A stretch of 64,000 nucleotides of DNA from Nissolia schottii (lineage: Eukaryota > Streptophyta > Magnoliopsida > Fabales > Fabaceae), in contig QANU01112481.1 of NCBI GenBank assembly GCA_003254905.1, forward strand, positions 286,149 to 350,148, given 5' to 3'. A program made the translations under genes and the position numbers. The first letter of the stretch is position 1, and each line of letters starts with the position of its first letter. The notes under the pieces were generated by a model. It made no database searches and was not told where the DNA came from. It worked only from the letters and a program-made list of their open reading frames with translations. Below are positions 1 to 12,415 of the stretch, piece by piece.

Positions 1-20
1 TATCCAAACCCGAACCCAGC

Positions 21-849
21 ATGCCCGGATCCTCCGAACCCGCTTCCGAAGCTCCCAAATCCACCGTCAAATTCCTCTGCAGCTACGGTGGCAAGATCAT
101 CCCGCGCTACCCCGACGGCAAGCTCCGCTACCTCGGCGGCCACACCCGCGTCCTCGCCGTCGATCGCACCATCGCCTTCTCCGGTCAGTTCTCTCTCTCT
201 CTCTCTCTCTCTCTTTTCGCTGTTCAATTTTTCACTCATTGTTCCGTTTCGTGCGATGAATCATATGAGAAGTGAGATTCGTAGTAATAACCGTAATCGC
301 GTGTGTTGTGCAGAGCTCATGATGAAGCTGGAGGAGCTGTGCGGCTCCTCCGTTAGGCAAATTCGCTGCCAGTTGCCGGCGGAAGACCTCGACGCCTTGG
401 TTTCCATCACCTCCGACGAGGACCTCGAAAATCTCATCGAGGAATATGATCGCGCCGCGGCGTCTCCGCCCAAGCTGAAGATCAGAGCCTTCCTCTCGCC
501 CCCGAGATCTCCGAACAAGGCCTCCGCCGCTCCGCCGCCGTCTCTTTCGACATCAATTTATTCCTCGTCCTCCTCCGCCGTCTCCGCCTCCTCATCTTCC
601 TCTTCGTCGTCGTCTTCGTCATCCTATCACAGCGCCACCGGTGGCGGTGGCGGTCCTAGTTTCGGTTCTGTGCGTAGCTATAAGGCGGTGGATCACTGCG
701 TACATCAGATGCGGCCGCCGGCGGCGTATCCTGTCGCCGGCGTGAGGAGATCCGGTGGGAGGAATATTCCGGTGCGGCGCGACGGTTACCATAGTCAGGG
801 GAACACTGGCCACGTGTGCCTCATCCACAACGGCAACTACTGGCAATAG
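21..849 (+). CDS. PB1-domain (octicosapeptide/Phox/Bem1p) protein, two exons
   Basis: Exon 1 is 21-183 and exon 2 is 314-849; the intron has GT at 184 and AG at 312-313 and holds a (TC)n run. The split codon (G + AG) gives Glu, and the join yields a 232-residue protein. Residues about 15-105 form a PB1 domain: the basic end carries VKFLCSYGGKIIPRYPDGKL, and the acidic OPCA-like end carries SDEDLENLIEEYD. PB1 domains form head-to-tail protein contacts, and small plant PB1 proteins like this are usually of unknown role. A Ser-rich tract (about 137-157) and a Gly run follow, and the protein ends in HNGNYWQ, a tail I recognise from this plant family. Codons upstream of 21 stay open to the window edge, so the true start could lie further left. 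The high GC of the coding exons contrasts with the AT-rich flank. Confidence 0.93.
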
Positions 850-979
850 CGATTAGCGATTGAGATTTGAGACTCCATTTGATTTCGTCCATGGATGGTG
901 GATGATGAAAATACTATGATTAAGAAGCAGACTACGAGAAAGAAAGAAAAAAATGGCTAAAAGGAGTTTCAGCCACCAA

Positions 980-1023
980 GTCACGAGTCACGAGTCACCA
1001 GTCACCAGTCACCAGTCACCACC
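980..1023 (+). repeat. 7-bp tandem repeat after the PB1 gene
   Basis: About six to seven units of GTCACCA/GTCACGA lie 130 bp after the stop codon, probably in the 3' UTR or just past it. Two sequence variants are grouped (first CACGA-type, then CACCA-type), as expected from local slippage. Confidence 0.8.
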
Positions 1024-2860
1024 ATAATATGTGATATAAAAAAAAATTGCGAAGAAAAAGATCAGGATATATGTGTGATGTAAAGTGGGAGTGTATAAAT
1101 TGATTTCGTCGATTTTCGTGCATATATATTTCGGTCTACGGAGCATTTTCCAAAAACAATCGTCGAGAAGGATTGCGGTTATAGGCTTGTTGTGTTGTGA
1201 TCCGTGCTTGCCCATTAATGAATTTCGCTCCAATTTCGATTTTGACCCCGTTTTTGTGATGATGGTGAGTTCCGTTTATTCCCTTTGTTCATTTATTTAT
1301 TTATTTCGGTTGAGTTTCATAGCCAAATTGCTGTTTCCATAATCTCAGTAAGGTCCCCGTGCTTGGTTTTCTTCATTCATCTGCATATTTTATTTTTCTT
1401 TGACATGGACCTTAACCTCTTCTCGTGTGATGACTGTTAATACAACAATTTTTCTCCCCTCAAATTTCTTTTTCTGGTGTCGGAATTTCTATTTGGATTC
1501 ATTCATAGTTTGCCACTTTTGCTTGCAGGTTTCAAGTCCAGAGTGGAGACTGGAAAACTTTACTCATACCAGATGCCGCCGCTTGGCACGCTACCGTATT
1601 GAGTGTTTTCATCCCCTAAATTTGGGTAATGTCTGTTTTAGTTTGTGAGAGTGTAAAGGGTGAATCATTATAAGATTTAAAATTGAAAATTTAAGTTTTT
1701 ATTTTATAATATTATAAGTTAGAGATGAAATTAGTCAAATAATTCATTATATTACTTTTCCACCCCCGGTTTATTATCTATCCTCGTTGCATAGTAATCT
1801 AGCTCTCATTTCTCTAAATTATTTGTTGTCTTTCGTTGACAACTTTCACCTTTGTAAAAAGATATTCCTATTCCATTATCTTATATTAATTTATTAGAAA
1901 AAAATTATTAGCACTGATTTATTAATTATAATAGACTTAGATAGCATGTGTATTTTATTTTGTTGAATTTTTTTTTTTTGGTTGAAGTTAATTAATATAC
2001 CTGAGTAGGTTTTAAACCTCACTGTTTTTAATTTGCTCCAAAAAAATTACTTATTTATTAAAAAAAAATTGCATCTCTTTTAAGTTTAGAGCGTGTTATT
2101 ATAAATCAGCCTAAGTAATTGTATTTTAAAAATATTCTCCCGAAGATGTTTAATTATAAACCTTTTTTCGTATAAAATAAGTTAACATAAATATCACAAG
2201 AGTTACTTGATTTTATTCTCGTCGTCCCATGCAAAAAACCTACGGACAATTCATGTTATTTCAGGGCTGACGTGTGTTTTTTTTTTAGTGTCCTCTGCTC
2301 TTCATAAATTGACTACAGTGTTTAATCGTTCAAGATCAGTTTCTGGAATTTTGCTTTGGCCGGATTCAAATGAAGTGCTGCTCTGAAGTATGAACTCTGA
2401 AACACCGAAGACTCGTTGGATTTGTATGAACTCCGTGAAGGAATGCCAATGCGATGCTGGAAACGCATGGCATGGGGGACCATACTCCATGCAATGCAAG
2501 AAATAAAATGAATTCTATCAAATTGTGAAAATAATTAAAACTACCTCAGGACATCTGGGACACGAAATATCTTGAACTTTTAATCTATCATACAAATACT
2601 TTGTCGGCTTCAAAATAACTATTGTTTAATGTTATTCTATATGAGAATTAAGAAAAACATTGATTACTCTTCATCTTTTAAAAATGTTAACATAAAAGAT
2701 CAAATTATTATGTTTGCTCCCCTTCGATAGAAGGATCGAGCCTGTTTATTTTATTTATATATATAAAAATTAAAATATCAAATTGGATTTTCGAAGGATG
2801 GCTTTTTTATTAACAAGAGGGTGTCGGCTGAAGAAAAAAAAAAAACAACTCAAACAACCA
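1024..2860. other. AT-rich intergenic DNA
   Basis: No coding stretch, RNA gene or recognisable element is visible here. The region contains homopolymer runs and short AT repeats only. Confidence 0.6.
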
Positions 2861-3200
2861 CAATCCGAATCAGGTTCCCAANTGCTTCAGGTGCTTCACG
2901 TTCGTCGCTGCGTGGGTTTTCTCAGAGAGAGTCTTGAGAGAGAGAGACGCGAGAGACCGAGAGAGAGAGAGAGAGAAGTGGGTATTTTGAAAACTACCGC
3001 ATAGCTGCTTTGGGCATAGCTGCTACTGCATAGTTGCTTTGGGCATGGTTAAGCTTCCCTCGGAAGTCACTGTCGTCACTGTTTATGCACGTGCTGTATC
3101 CGTGAGGCACATTTGGGCGGGAAAAAAATGTTTCAGCTGCCAACACGTGTCCATTTCAACAGTGAGATTTTTCAGCTTTCATATATAGAAGATTTTCTAT
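2860..3200. promoter_or_regulatory. GC-richer promoter-like island with G-boxes
   Basis: A (GA)n-rich tract (about 2925-2978) is followed by short repeats of a CATAGCTGCTTTGGG-type motif (3000-3047). Then come GCACGTGC at 3087-3094, an E2F-like TTTGGGCGGGAAA at 3112-3124 and ACACGTGT at 3143-3150. G-box cores and GA leaders are common around plant promoters, but no adjacent coding exon is visible on either strand, so this is only promoter-like. A single unresolved base lies at 2882. Confidence 0.3.
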
Positions 3201-3229
3201 CACCTATTCAAAAAATTATTATGAAATTA

Positions 3230-3622
3230 GATCTTAAAATTCATGATTATCACATGATAAAACAAGATTAAGAACAAGAAACACATACTCAGATTCATAG
3301 TTGTGATTTAATTAATGTCTTTTTTATTCTTTTCCCCTCTATTCCTTTCTTCTCCTTCAGTCTCTTTTAATGGTGAAAAGAGCGTTTAACCAAAAACATA
3401 GGAGAGCTCTGATGGTTCCTTTGTTTTTCCCTTATATGAGTAACTACTATCAGTTTTAAAAGGGAGAGGGAATGACCAGTTTTATCAAAATATCCCCACT
3501 AACTCTATCATCTTTTATAGAACTAATTGTCATTATCTTAATCCCCTTTTATTAGAGTTAGTACTACTTGTTACATGGACCACACTATAATGAAATTAAA
3601 ATAATCTTATAATCTCCCACTT
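3230..3622 (-). repeat. Probable 3' LTR and polypurine tract of a minus-strand copia element
   Basis: Read on the minus strand, a purine tract (AAGTGGGAGATT, 3611-3622) follows the decayed pol region and precedes a stretch with a TATA-like motif (about 3515-3523). This is the expected position of the 3' LTR. No matching copy is seen at the other end of the element, so the LTR limits cannot be fixed and the 5' LTR appears lost. Confidence 0.4.
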
Positions 3623-4111
3623 AGTTCATGTGACTACTTAAAGATTCAATAATCATAAGTGCGCACTTTACATTGGAGAGATCAAGTCATCATCCTTCAT
3701 TGAATTGAGTTGATTTAATCATGGTGGTCAATGTCAATCAAAACGACATGTTTCCTTCCATGTATCACAAAATAACTCAACCCAAAGAACTTTAATCAAA
3801 GCATACTATAACATTTGACTTTAATGTCTATAACATGTTATTACACAAAAACAATACATATACATAATATGATGTGAATAACAAATAAATAAAGCAGAAA
3901 CATAACTTTAACTGAATTCACAAATGTCATAACAATACAAGCAAGATAGTCATACATATGTATACATATTATAAAATCAAGCTAAAAATGACTTATAAAT
4001 AATGCTCATTCTCTTTACATGACCAGAAAATGCTTTGGGCGACAACCCCTTGTTTAGCGGATCCGGTATCATCAAATCTGTATCGATATGCTCAATTGAC
4101 ACTTTTTGTTT
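3623..4111 (-). other. 3' untranslated part of the minus-strand copia element
   Basis: AT-rich DNA between the RNase H remnant and the polypurine tract, with no coding potential. It is assigned to the element by position only. Confidence 0.4.
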
Positions 4112-7100
4112 CTACGCTTCTTCCTTAACTGATAAGTACTTTAAATCCATGTGTTTTGCATCCTTGGAGTACTTGTCATTCTTAGAGAAGAAGACATGTG
4201 TGAATTTATCACAATAAATTCTTAGTGACCTAGCTATACTATCGACAACACTAAGCCCCAAGACAAAATTTCGCAACCATAATGCATGAATTGTGGCCTT
4301 GAAGCATGCCACAAATTTAGCCTCCATAGTAAAAGTAGCAATGATAGACTCTTTTCCACTTTTCCATGAAATAGCCCCTCAACTAGTAGAAAGACATAAC
4401 CAAATGTGGATTTTCTGGAGTCTACACATCCTGCATAGTCTGAATCTGAGTAGCCAACCACTTCAAGGCTATCTGATCTTCTGTAAGTGAGCATATAATC
4501 CTTGGTGCTTTGCAAATACCTAAGGACCTTCTTTGCAACTTTCCAATGGTCTATTCCGGGATTACTTTGATACCGACTTAACATTCCAACAACAAAACTT
4601 ATATCTGATCGAGTGCATATTTGAGCATACATCAAGCTCCCAACCACAGAAACATAAGGAATACACTCCATTGTCTTTCATTCCAAATCATTTTTGGGAC
4701 ATTGCATTTGGCTAAACTTATCTCCCTTATAAATTGGAACTATTCCTGAAGAGCAACTTTTCATTCTAAATCTCTCTAACACTTTATTAATATAATCCTT
4801 CTGACACAATCCCAACACTCCTTGTGATCTTTCATGAAATATTTCTATTCCTATCACATAGGATGTCTCACCCATATCTTTCATTTCAAACTTATTAGAG
4901 AGAAATTTATTCACATCATGTAACAAGCCAACATCATTTGTAGCAAGAAGAATGTTGTCAACATACAGAACTAATATAATAAACTTGCTCCCACTAACCT
5001 TCATGTAGATACACCAATCAGCAGTGTTCTCTACAAAATCATATGACAAAACAATATCATTGAACTTAATATATCACTGTCGGGAAGCTTGTTTTAGTCC
5101 ATATATTGACTTCTTTAACTTATATACCAATTTTCTTTTTCTGCGGTTAAGAACCCTTCGGGTTGGTCCATATCAACCTCTTTTTCCAAGTCACCATTGA
5201 GAAAGGCGGTCTTTACATCCATTTGGTGAAGCTCTAGGTCATAATGAGCCACCAAAGTCATAACAATTCTCAAAGAGTCCTTTGAAACTGGAGAGAATGT
5301 TTCTTTATAGTTATTGTTGTCCTTTTAAGTGTAACCTTTGGCGACGAGTCTAGCCTTATACCTTTCAGTGTTGCCTTTCAAGTCTCGTTTGGTCTTAAAG
5401 ACCTATTTACAACCAACTCATTTTCAACCTTTAGGTAACTCGACTAGACCGCAAACCAAATTGCCATCCATTAATTTCAACTCTTCTTTCATAACATTGA
5501 GCCACTTTTCAAAATCACCACATTCCATGACTTGCCTATATGAGACTGGATCTTCATCGATGATTAAGTCACATTCATGCTCAAGTGAATAAAACACATA
5601 GTCATCTGAAATAGCTGGTCTTTTATGCCTTTCATACTTTCTTAAAGGTATTACTTGTGGTTCATCCTGCATTTTCTCATTAGTGACTTGCACATTGTTG
5701 GTCGTTTCATTATCCATATGTTCATCTTGTGGGTTTGGAATATTGATTTGTTGCCTTGGAATGTTGTGTGACTGCGATACAACAAAAGAGATAACAACCT
5801 AAGGAGAAACACTAGGTGTAGGACTTTCTACATGGTTTTCTTGAATATCCACGTTTCGTGATTCCTCACTCCCACTGAACTGACCATTTTCAAGGAACCT
5901 ACCATTACCAGATTCAATTATTCTTGTACTATGGTTAGGACAATAAAATATGTACCCTTTTGACTTTTCAGGATAGTCGATGAAATAACCACTAATGGTT
6001 CTTGCACCAAGCTTCTTTTCATGTGGATTATATACCCTTACTTTTGTTCAGCAACCCCAAACATGAAGGTGCCTCAAACTAAGTTTCCTTCCTGTCCATA
6101 ATTCATAAGGAGTCTTAGGAACTGCCTTACTAGGAACCCTGTTAAGCAGATACACAACGGATTTTAATGCATACATCCACAATGATAAAGGTACATCACT
6201 ATAATTTATCATGCTCCTAACCATTTCCATAAGAGTACAATTCCACCTTTCAACTACATCATTTTGTTGTGGTGTATCGGGCATATATTGTGTACATATG
6301 CCCCGAATTTTGAGAAACTTTGCAAATAGACCAAGACATTGTCCTCTTTCATTGAACTTTCCATAATATTGACCACGTCTATCAGACCTCACAACATTGA
6401 CTGCTTCTTGTGGCCAAACCTTTTGATATATGTTTGGTTTGCTTGCTTTTAATGCAATCCACACATATATCCCAATTATCAAAATCCAATTGAGGTAAGA
6501 TTTCACTTTTCACTAACCTCAACATCCTTTCTTTGGAAATGTGACCTAATCTTTGATGCCATAAGAAAGCAAAATTCTCATTACGTTCAACATACTTACT
6601 ACTAGTACTATGTTCAACATGAAATAGGGATTCAACAAAATTGACATAAAGATTGAAACGGTACAAAGCATCAACTAAAGTACTAGAATCATAATAGTAC
6701 TTATGTTTATACAAGCTGAAAACACCATTACTAATTCTAAAGTTAAATCCTATATTGGCCAACTTTGCAACAGAAACTAAATTCCTAGCACATACAGGAA
6801 CATAAAGACAATTTTCTAGATCTACGCAAATGAGTTCACCTAGAACTAGCCAAACTCAAGAGGAAGTGAGTTCATTATGAACTGTACCAGAAATGACTCA
6901 CTCACATCCATATCCATTCTAATTACATGATCATGAATGGGTTGTGACCAATCAAATTTCTTGGTCGTCAACCCATTCATTAAGCTGCTCACAATGGACT
7001 TATCAGTAATATCCGATTGAGAGTATTCCTTAATCTTTGCCATGAATTCCTTAGCATCTTTTGTCTTAGGCATAGATGGCTTAACATTTTCAGGCAACAT

Positions 7101-7325
7101 TATTCTCATCAAGCTTACACTCAGTCGGTTAGACTTGTCCTAAGCATGATAAAGAGATTTATCCTCTTTTGAACTAGTCTCAGTAATGGTTGCAGGCTTT
7201 TCATCCATTATTAATGTGAGGTCCAAATCCATAAATCTCAAATGGAAGCGGATTTGTTCAGACCACTCATCATAATTCAACCCATTGAACTTGACAATGC
7301 CATTGACTACACCATAAAAATTCAT
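4112..7325 (-). pseudogene. Decayed Ty1/copia gag-pol (Tnt1-like), minus strand
   Basis: Successive open pieces in shifting frames run right to left in copia order. Gag (7325-6846) begins near FNGLNYDEW. The pre-integrase stretch (6762-6382) has WHQRLGHISKERM. The integrase part (6506-6048) keeps [11 protein letters not shown] and [19 protein letters not shown] pieces follow at 5717-5424 and 5049-4678, and RNase H at 4671-4112 has GYSDSDYAGCVDSRKS. Several things are broken. The zinc knuckle and protease active site are missing at about 6845, where gag jumps straight into post-protease sequence. The first catalytic Asp region of integrase is also deleted (about 6385-6500). The RT YVDD box reads YVDN. 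Many stops and frameshifts remain. Family and orientation are secure; the exact ends are not. The element cannot be autonomous. Confidence 0.9.
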
Positions 7326-9899
7326 GAAAGCTGCAAAATTTTATACAAACTCATACATTAATACTTTGAGTAACTTTAATAACTTCAAACAACAAATTTC
7401 AGTTATGTATCTAAGTTCACCTTTGGGTGATACTTAAATTCATAACTTCAAACTATAATAATTATCAAACATACTCAAGTCAAAATGCATGTTATCTTTG
7501 GATATACAAACATGTTCAACAAGTATGTCAATATGTCACTATAAAATCATTAATTATAAGCAATGATTCACCTTTGGATAACATCATAGCATTGTAATTA
7601 ATGATCTCATCACTTTAATGTGAATAATTAAATTCGCAAATAAATCCTTAAGATTGTCTCCTTTCCAAGTCAAACCACTTTGGTGACTAACAAGCTTACA
7701 TATAGTCATTCCTATGTTCAATTATACTTCAACCATGATTAGCCTAAACATATAGGACCATATTTTTCATATAGCAATATCAAATGCCAGACTTTAAACA
7801 ACTTTGGCAGAACCATTATTTAATACCACACATGAAGAATAAATTAAAAAAAAAAAGGAATTTACAATGCTTTCCTAGCTGCAGATGCATTATGGGGCAT
7901 GTTCTCCATTGGCAGGTTCCTATGATGATTATATTTTGCATTACAGGGCATGCAATTCAATTCTTCTATATATCATAGTGCACAGCCTACCAAAGGAAAT
8001 TTGCCCAGCGATTCTCCTGCATCTCCGCTTCAATTCAAATCCCACTCTCAACATTTCACCTTTATCCCAAATCTAACAATATAGGTAGCTTCTCGATAGC
8101 AACAATGAGGGAATGGTTGGAGTGATGATTAGAGTCATTTTGGTTCAAGAGGTTCACTGCACAAAACAAGCCAATATCCACTTTAAGCCTAGGGACATTT
8201 AATTCTGTAGCTATCATAGATCGCCCAAATCTCAGCCGTAGTAATAATAGTCTTTCCTAAGTGAACTGAGAATGCACAAATAAAATGAGATTAAAAAAAA
8301 AAGAAAAAAGTAATTTAAGTTAAGGAAGATAAAGGTGAAATTGATATAGAATAATTAATATATTGTAATTCTGAAAATGACAATTAATTTAAAATAAANA
8401 GATGAGAAAAACCTAAAATAGGGTCGTCCCTTTAACAAAGAAAACAACAAAAAATAGGATTTGGTCTTGGAGATAGAAGGACCTCCAGTCATGTTCCATT
8501 CAAAAGGAAGATTCCCTACGCCATCTCAGTTTTGGAAGATATACGAGAGATATTCACACCCCCAATAATCTGCAATTAATTAATTAAGACACTGCCAAAC
8601 AAATTAACAAATCATGAAAGTGATATGGTTTTAGGTATCCTGCCCTACCATGTGCGATCTTTCTTTCCTATCTCTTTTTATTAGATTCATGTTTTATAGA
8701 CTCATTTAGGAGATGAGACACTACTTATAGCTTATCTATTATTCGGTGTGTGTGAAAAATGATTAAAAAAAATTAAAATTTTAGAATAATGCAACATTTG
8801 TTAAGTGAACGTGTAAAATTACACACATTTTAACGGTTAAAAAGTAATCAATGTTGATAATAATAAATGCGTATAATTATTTTTTAAATGCCAATTTTAA
8901 AATCATGAGAAAATGGACGTTAAAGTTGTATTTGGATGATTAATGATCAATTGAATGAAATGGAATAGAATAGAGCTTAGAAGAAGGGAAGGGAATGGGA
9001 ATCTCACTCCATTATTTGAAAATTAATGTGACAATAAATGGAATGAAGAGAAAACGAAAATCTTCATTCCCTGTTCTCCGCTATATAGTATAGGACAAAC
9101 TGTGCGTTTCTACATAGTAAAAGTAAAAAAAGGTAAATTCTTTGAGACCTCTCTTTATCTCGTGGTAACCTTTGACAATCGCTTCTACGGAATTTAAGCT
9201 TTGCTCTTGACTGATCGATTGCAGTTGCAGATATGTTCCCTATCCTTTGCATGTCAGCTTTCTTAATTTCATCCTTATCCCTCCTACCCTTTGTGGTGTT
9301 CTTCTATCTCAACAAGATGATTGTCCCCTTTCGTCAAATGTGGCCCTCATCTCATCATTGATTATAGGTGTCGGTTTCAAAACAATTTCTAAATCAAGTG
9401 ATAGGATATATATTGTGTGAAACTTTTAGTTTGTTTGTGTAAGTGTTTCTGATTTTTTTCAAATAACACAGGCCGAATACAAGCTGAACAAAGAACTGGG
9501 CCCAACACAAGCCATGGCCCTATAGTGAAGAAAAAGGTTGGCCCAAATCTGTGACAAAAATATTCTATTTTCCTCTTTGACCTTGAAGCCAAGAAGCCCA
9601 TTTTGTGAAAGCTGCTGAAGACTAAAGCAAAATGGAAAGAAAGGACAGTCACATACATAAAGGAAAGGAATGAGTCAGCAATAAGGGTCAAGGCTAGAAT
9701 GGTACTCCTTATCTTTGGTACCATCTAACGGTACTCCTTTTTTTTAACCATGAAAATAAAGTTTTATAATTTACATTTGTGGCATACTTTTTATGATTTT
9801 TTATATTTTGCGCCCAAGACTGCAAAAGTTGCTTATTTGCAACTTAGGCTCCCGGCTCAGTGAAAAAGTCCAAAATGCCCTCCATTATTCCCATTTCCC
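7326..9899. other. Intergenic DNA, first part possibly copia leader
   Basis: 7326-7780 lies upstream of the copia gag on the minus strand and may be its untranslated leader, but no primer-binding site or LTR copy is visible. The rest (to 9899) is AT-rich with no supportable gene. A single unresolved base is at 8399. Confidence 0.4.
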
Positions 9900-10181
9900 T
9901 CACCACTCCTCCCTCATCTCGTCACCCCCTTTGTTCACGCCACCGCCACCACTGCCGCCGCCGCCTCCATCCACCGCAACCACAACAACAACCTCGTCGT
10001 CGGGCTCCTCCGCCTTCGCCATAACCTGCTGCTTCCCATGGTGGCGGAAATGCAAAGAAGAATTCGAATTGTTTCTTGTCCCGTGCTTCTTCCTCGCAAT
10101 GTTCTTCAGCAAGTGCTTCTGCCCTCGCAGAAACCGCTCGCTCGCGAACTCCCACCGATTCGGATCCACTTTTCTAAAATC
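9900..10181 (-). pseudogene. Orphan second exon of a heat-shock transcription factor (HSF)
   Basis: Read on the minus strand, a pyrimidine-rich stretch ending in TTCAG is followed at 10181 by an open frame starting [20 protein letters not shown], then [12 protein letters not shown]. This is the C-terminal half of the HSF DNA-binding domain, and the exon begins at the conserved HSF intron position (after ...QLNTY in known members). After about 40 residues the sequence becomes acidic, Val-rich and Gly-rich and stops at 9900-9902. The HR-A/B coiled-coil oligomerisation region and activation motifs are absent. No first exon (wing and helix 3 of the domain) can be found in the 2.2 kb upstream to the next gene. 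It looks like a truncated copy, unless a very distant exon exists. HSF identity is firm; the subclass is not assignable. Confidence 0.75.
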
Positions 10182-12415
10182 CTGAACCCCAAAAAAAGCA
10201 GAACAAAAAAAAATTTAGTACCCTTATCCGAAATCGATAAAATTTCTAAAAAATAAGGAGAACCCAGTTGGAAAAATCAGATTTTGGAAAGTGGGTAAGG
10301 GTTAGAACATTGAATTGAATTGAAAATTAAGAGAGTGAGTGGGGTACTGTACTGTATTGAATTGAATTGAAAATGAAAGAATTTGATCGTTCAACAAAAA
10401 CTCATCACTGGTGGGGATTCTGATGTTTCATGACTCATGATGGCTATTACACAAATGAAAGCTATTATCATTTTTTCATTCTCTTTTCAAGTTATTCATC
10501 GTTGTTATTATTTATTTCATATTAATCGTATCACGTATTCTAAATCACTAAAGACAAATGATGGCGTGGTGATGGAACTTAGAGTAGCTCCAAACATGTA
10601 AATTTGGAGTCCCACTTCCTTTTCTGTATACATGTGGATTTGGGTCCTACCCTACGTGATGATCTATCGAGTGTTTCCTTTCCGGTTATGTATTGTGATT
10701 TATCTGGCATTTTGCAACCTGTTTTTTTTATAAAAAAAAAAGTAGAAAACTTCTCTAATTAAACTTTAATGTTTTTTTAAAGTAATGTTAGATGACAATT
10801 TAAAATTGACAATTTTAAAACAATTAATCATAAAAGTGTGTAATTCATAGTCTACCATAATTAACCCAATATTTTTCAAGGTGTGATTGCCCCAATTAGG
10901 GGATGCTAGTCAACTCGACACCTGCTTGCACAATTTTGTGCAAAATCAAAATCATGATGCTAGTGTTCAAAGCTCAAATAAAATAAAATAAAATATAGAA
11001 AAAAAAACAAAATAAACTATTCAAGACTTTGTTGATCATTAGTTGTGCAAGACTTTTGTCGAGCAAATATCATTTCCCCTCTCAAAATTGTCAATTTAGA
11101 TTGATATACTACATCAACAATAAAAATGGACAATAAAATATAAATAACGTACAAAATATAATGATAATAAGTCTCATCCACAATTAAAAAAAGAAAATAT
11201 CCTCACTTTTTTTTATACGTGTGTGCGACCACCCACCAACACAGAAAGCACTCTTCTTATTCATTTTCTACATTAAAAAAATAAAGAAACCAAAAAAATA
11301 ATAAATAATCTAACATCGGTAAACTAACAATCTAACACATAATAAGGTAAGGGCAAGGAAGTGATAAATAAATAAATAAGGATTTCAACATCTTCTAAAT
11401 TAAGCAAAGTTGGGTTAGTTATTTTTTTAGTTCCACTTTTTTTTTAAGTGTTGGTGGTTTCTTGTTAAATTAAATAGAGTCGTGGTTTTTTTTAATCAAT
11501 CATGTTGTTTTCTTTTCTCATACATGTTAATTTCTTTTTGCAATGATGTCAGAGTACTATGTACACTTTATTCCACTACTATATAACCTCTGTAAACAAC
11601 CCCTACAAACAAAGAAATCAATCTTTGTGAAGAAATAATGTTTCTAATAACAACAATAACAATAAAAAAAAATCAATACTCTAAAATAGATAAATTAACA
11701 TGTCAAAATAGTGATAAATAAACAAAAATAAATTAGTACCAACATTTTAAAATAAAGAAATCAACAATATAAAACAGAGAAACCAACATGCTAAACAAAG
11801 AACTAAACATCTTAAAACCAAAAAAATAAATCAATACCAAAAACAAAGTTATAAAAAGAAGGAAGGGGAGGAGAACGGATAACACATATCTAATCTAGGG
11901 CAATGCTGCAATGGGTTAGAGGAACGATGAATAAGAAATGATGAAGACAACGAAACAAAGAACAAGGGGGTTCATTCGAGGAAGATCCAGACGGGCTGTG
12001 AAGGATAAGGAGTAAGAATTTGTTCTTCCTTCCAAGTTTTGAGAGAAAAAGAAAAAGAAAAAGAAAGAGAAAGAGCGAAGTGAGGTAGAGAAAAAGGAAA
12101 AAGTTTTTTTCAATTACATATGTCTTACGTGCTTATTGTATTATATAATAATTTTATTTTGTTATTATATTTTATATGTTATTTATATATGATGTAAAAT
12201 TTTTCTATTATTTTTTTTGGTTTTGTTATGAAAGCTTCCTTATTTGAAAACTTCGGGATGCGGTACACGTGTCCAAAATAGAGGACCTAGTCACAAAGGC
12301 ACGTCAACTGATTCCGAAACAGCAGTCAAAATGTCCCCTGTTTCTACGCTTCCACCATCTCCATTTTCTCACCTTCTCCCTCCCCAATCTTCTTCCTTTC
12401 TTCTTACCCACAAAA
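10182..12415. other. AT-rich intergenic DNA with short degenerate repeats
   Basis: No gene is supported. 11600-11850 shows loosely repeated units of about 22-26 bp (AATCAACAT..AAA..AAAGAAA type), and 12040-12090 is a purine-rich (GAAAAA) tract. The interval lies between the HSF remnant and the PIRL gene, whose promoter should be in the last few hundred bases; an ACACGTGT sits near 12265-12272. Confidence 0.5.

Noticed and set aside
9793-10185. Plus-strand 130-codon frame with a Pro-rich run
   Set aside because: It is the antisense shadow of the HSF exon; the minus-strand reading has a recognisable DNA-binding domain.
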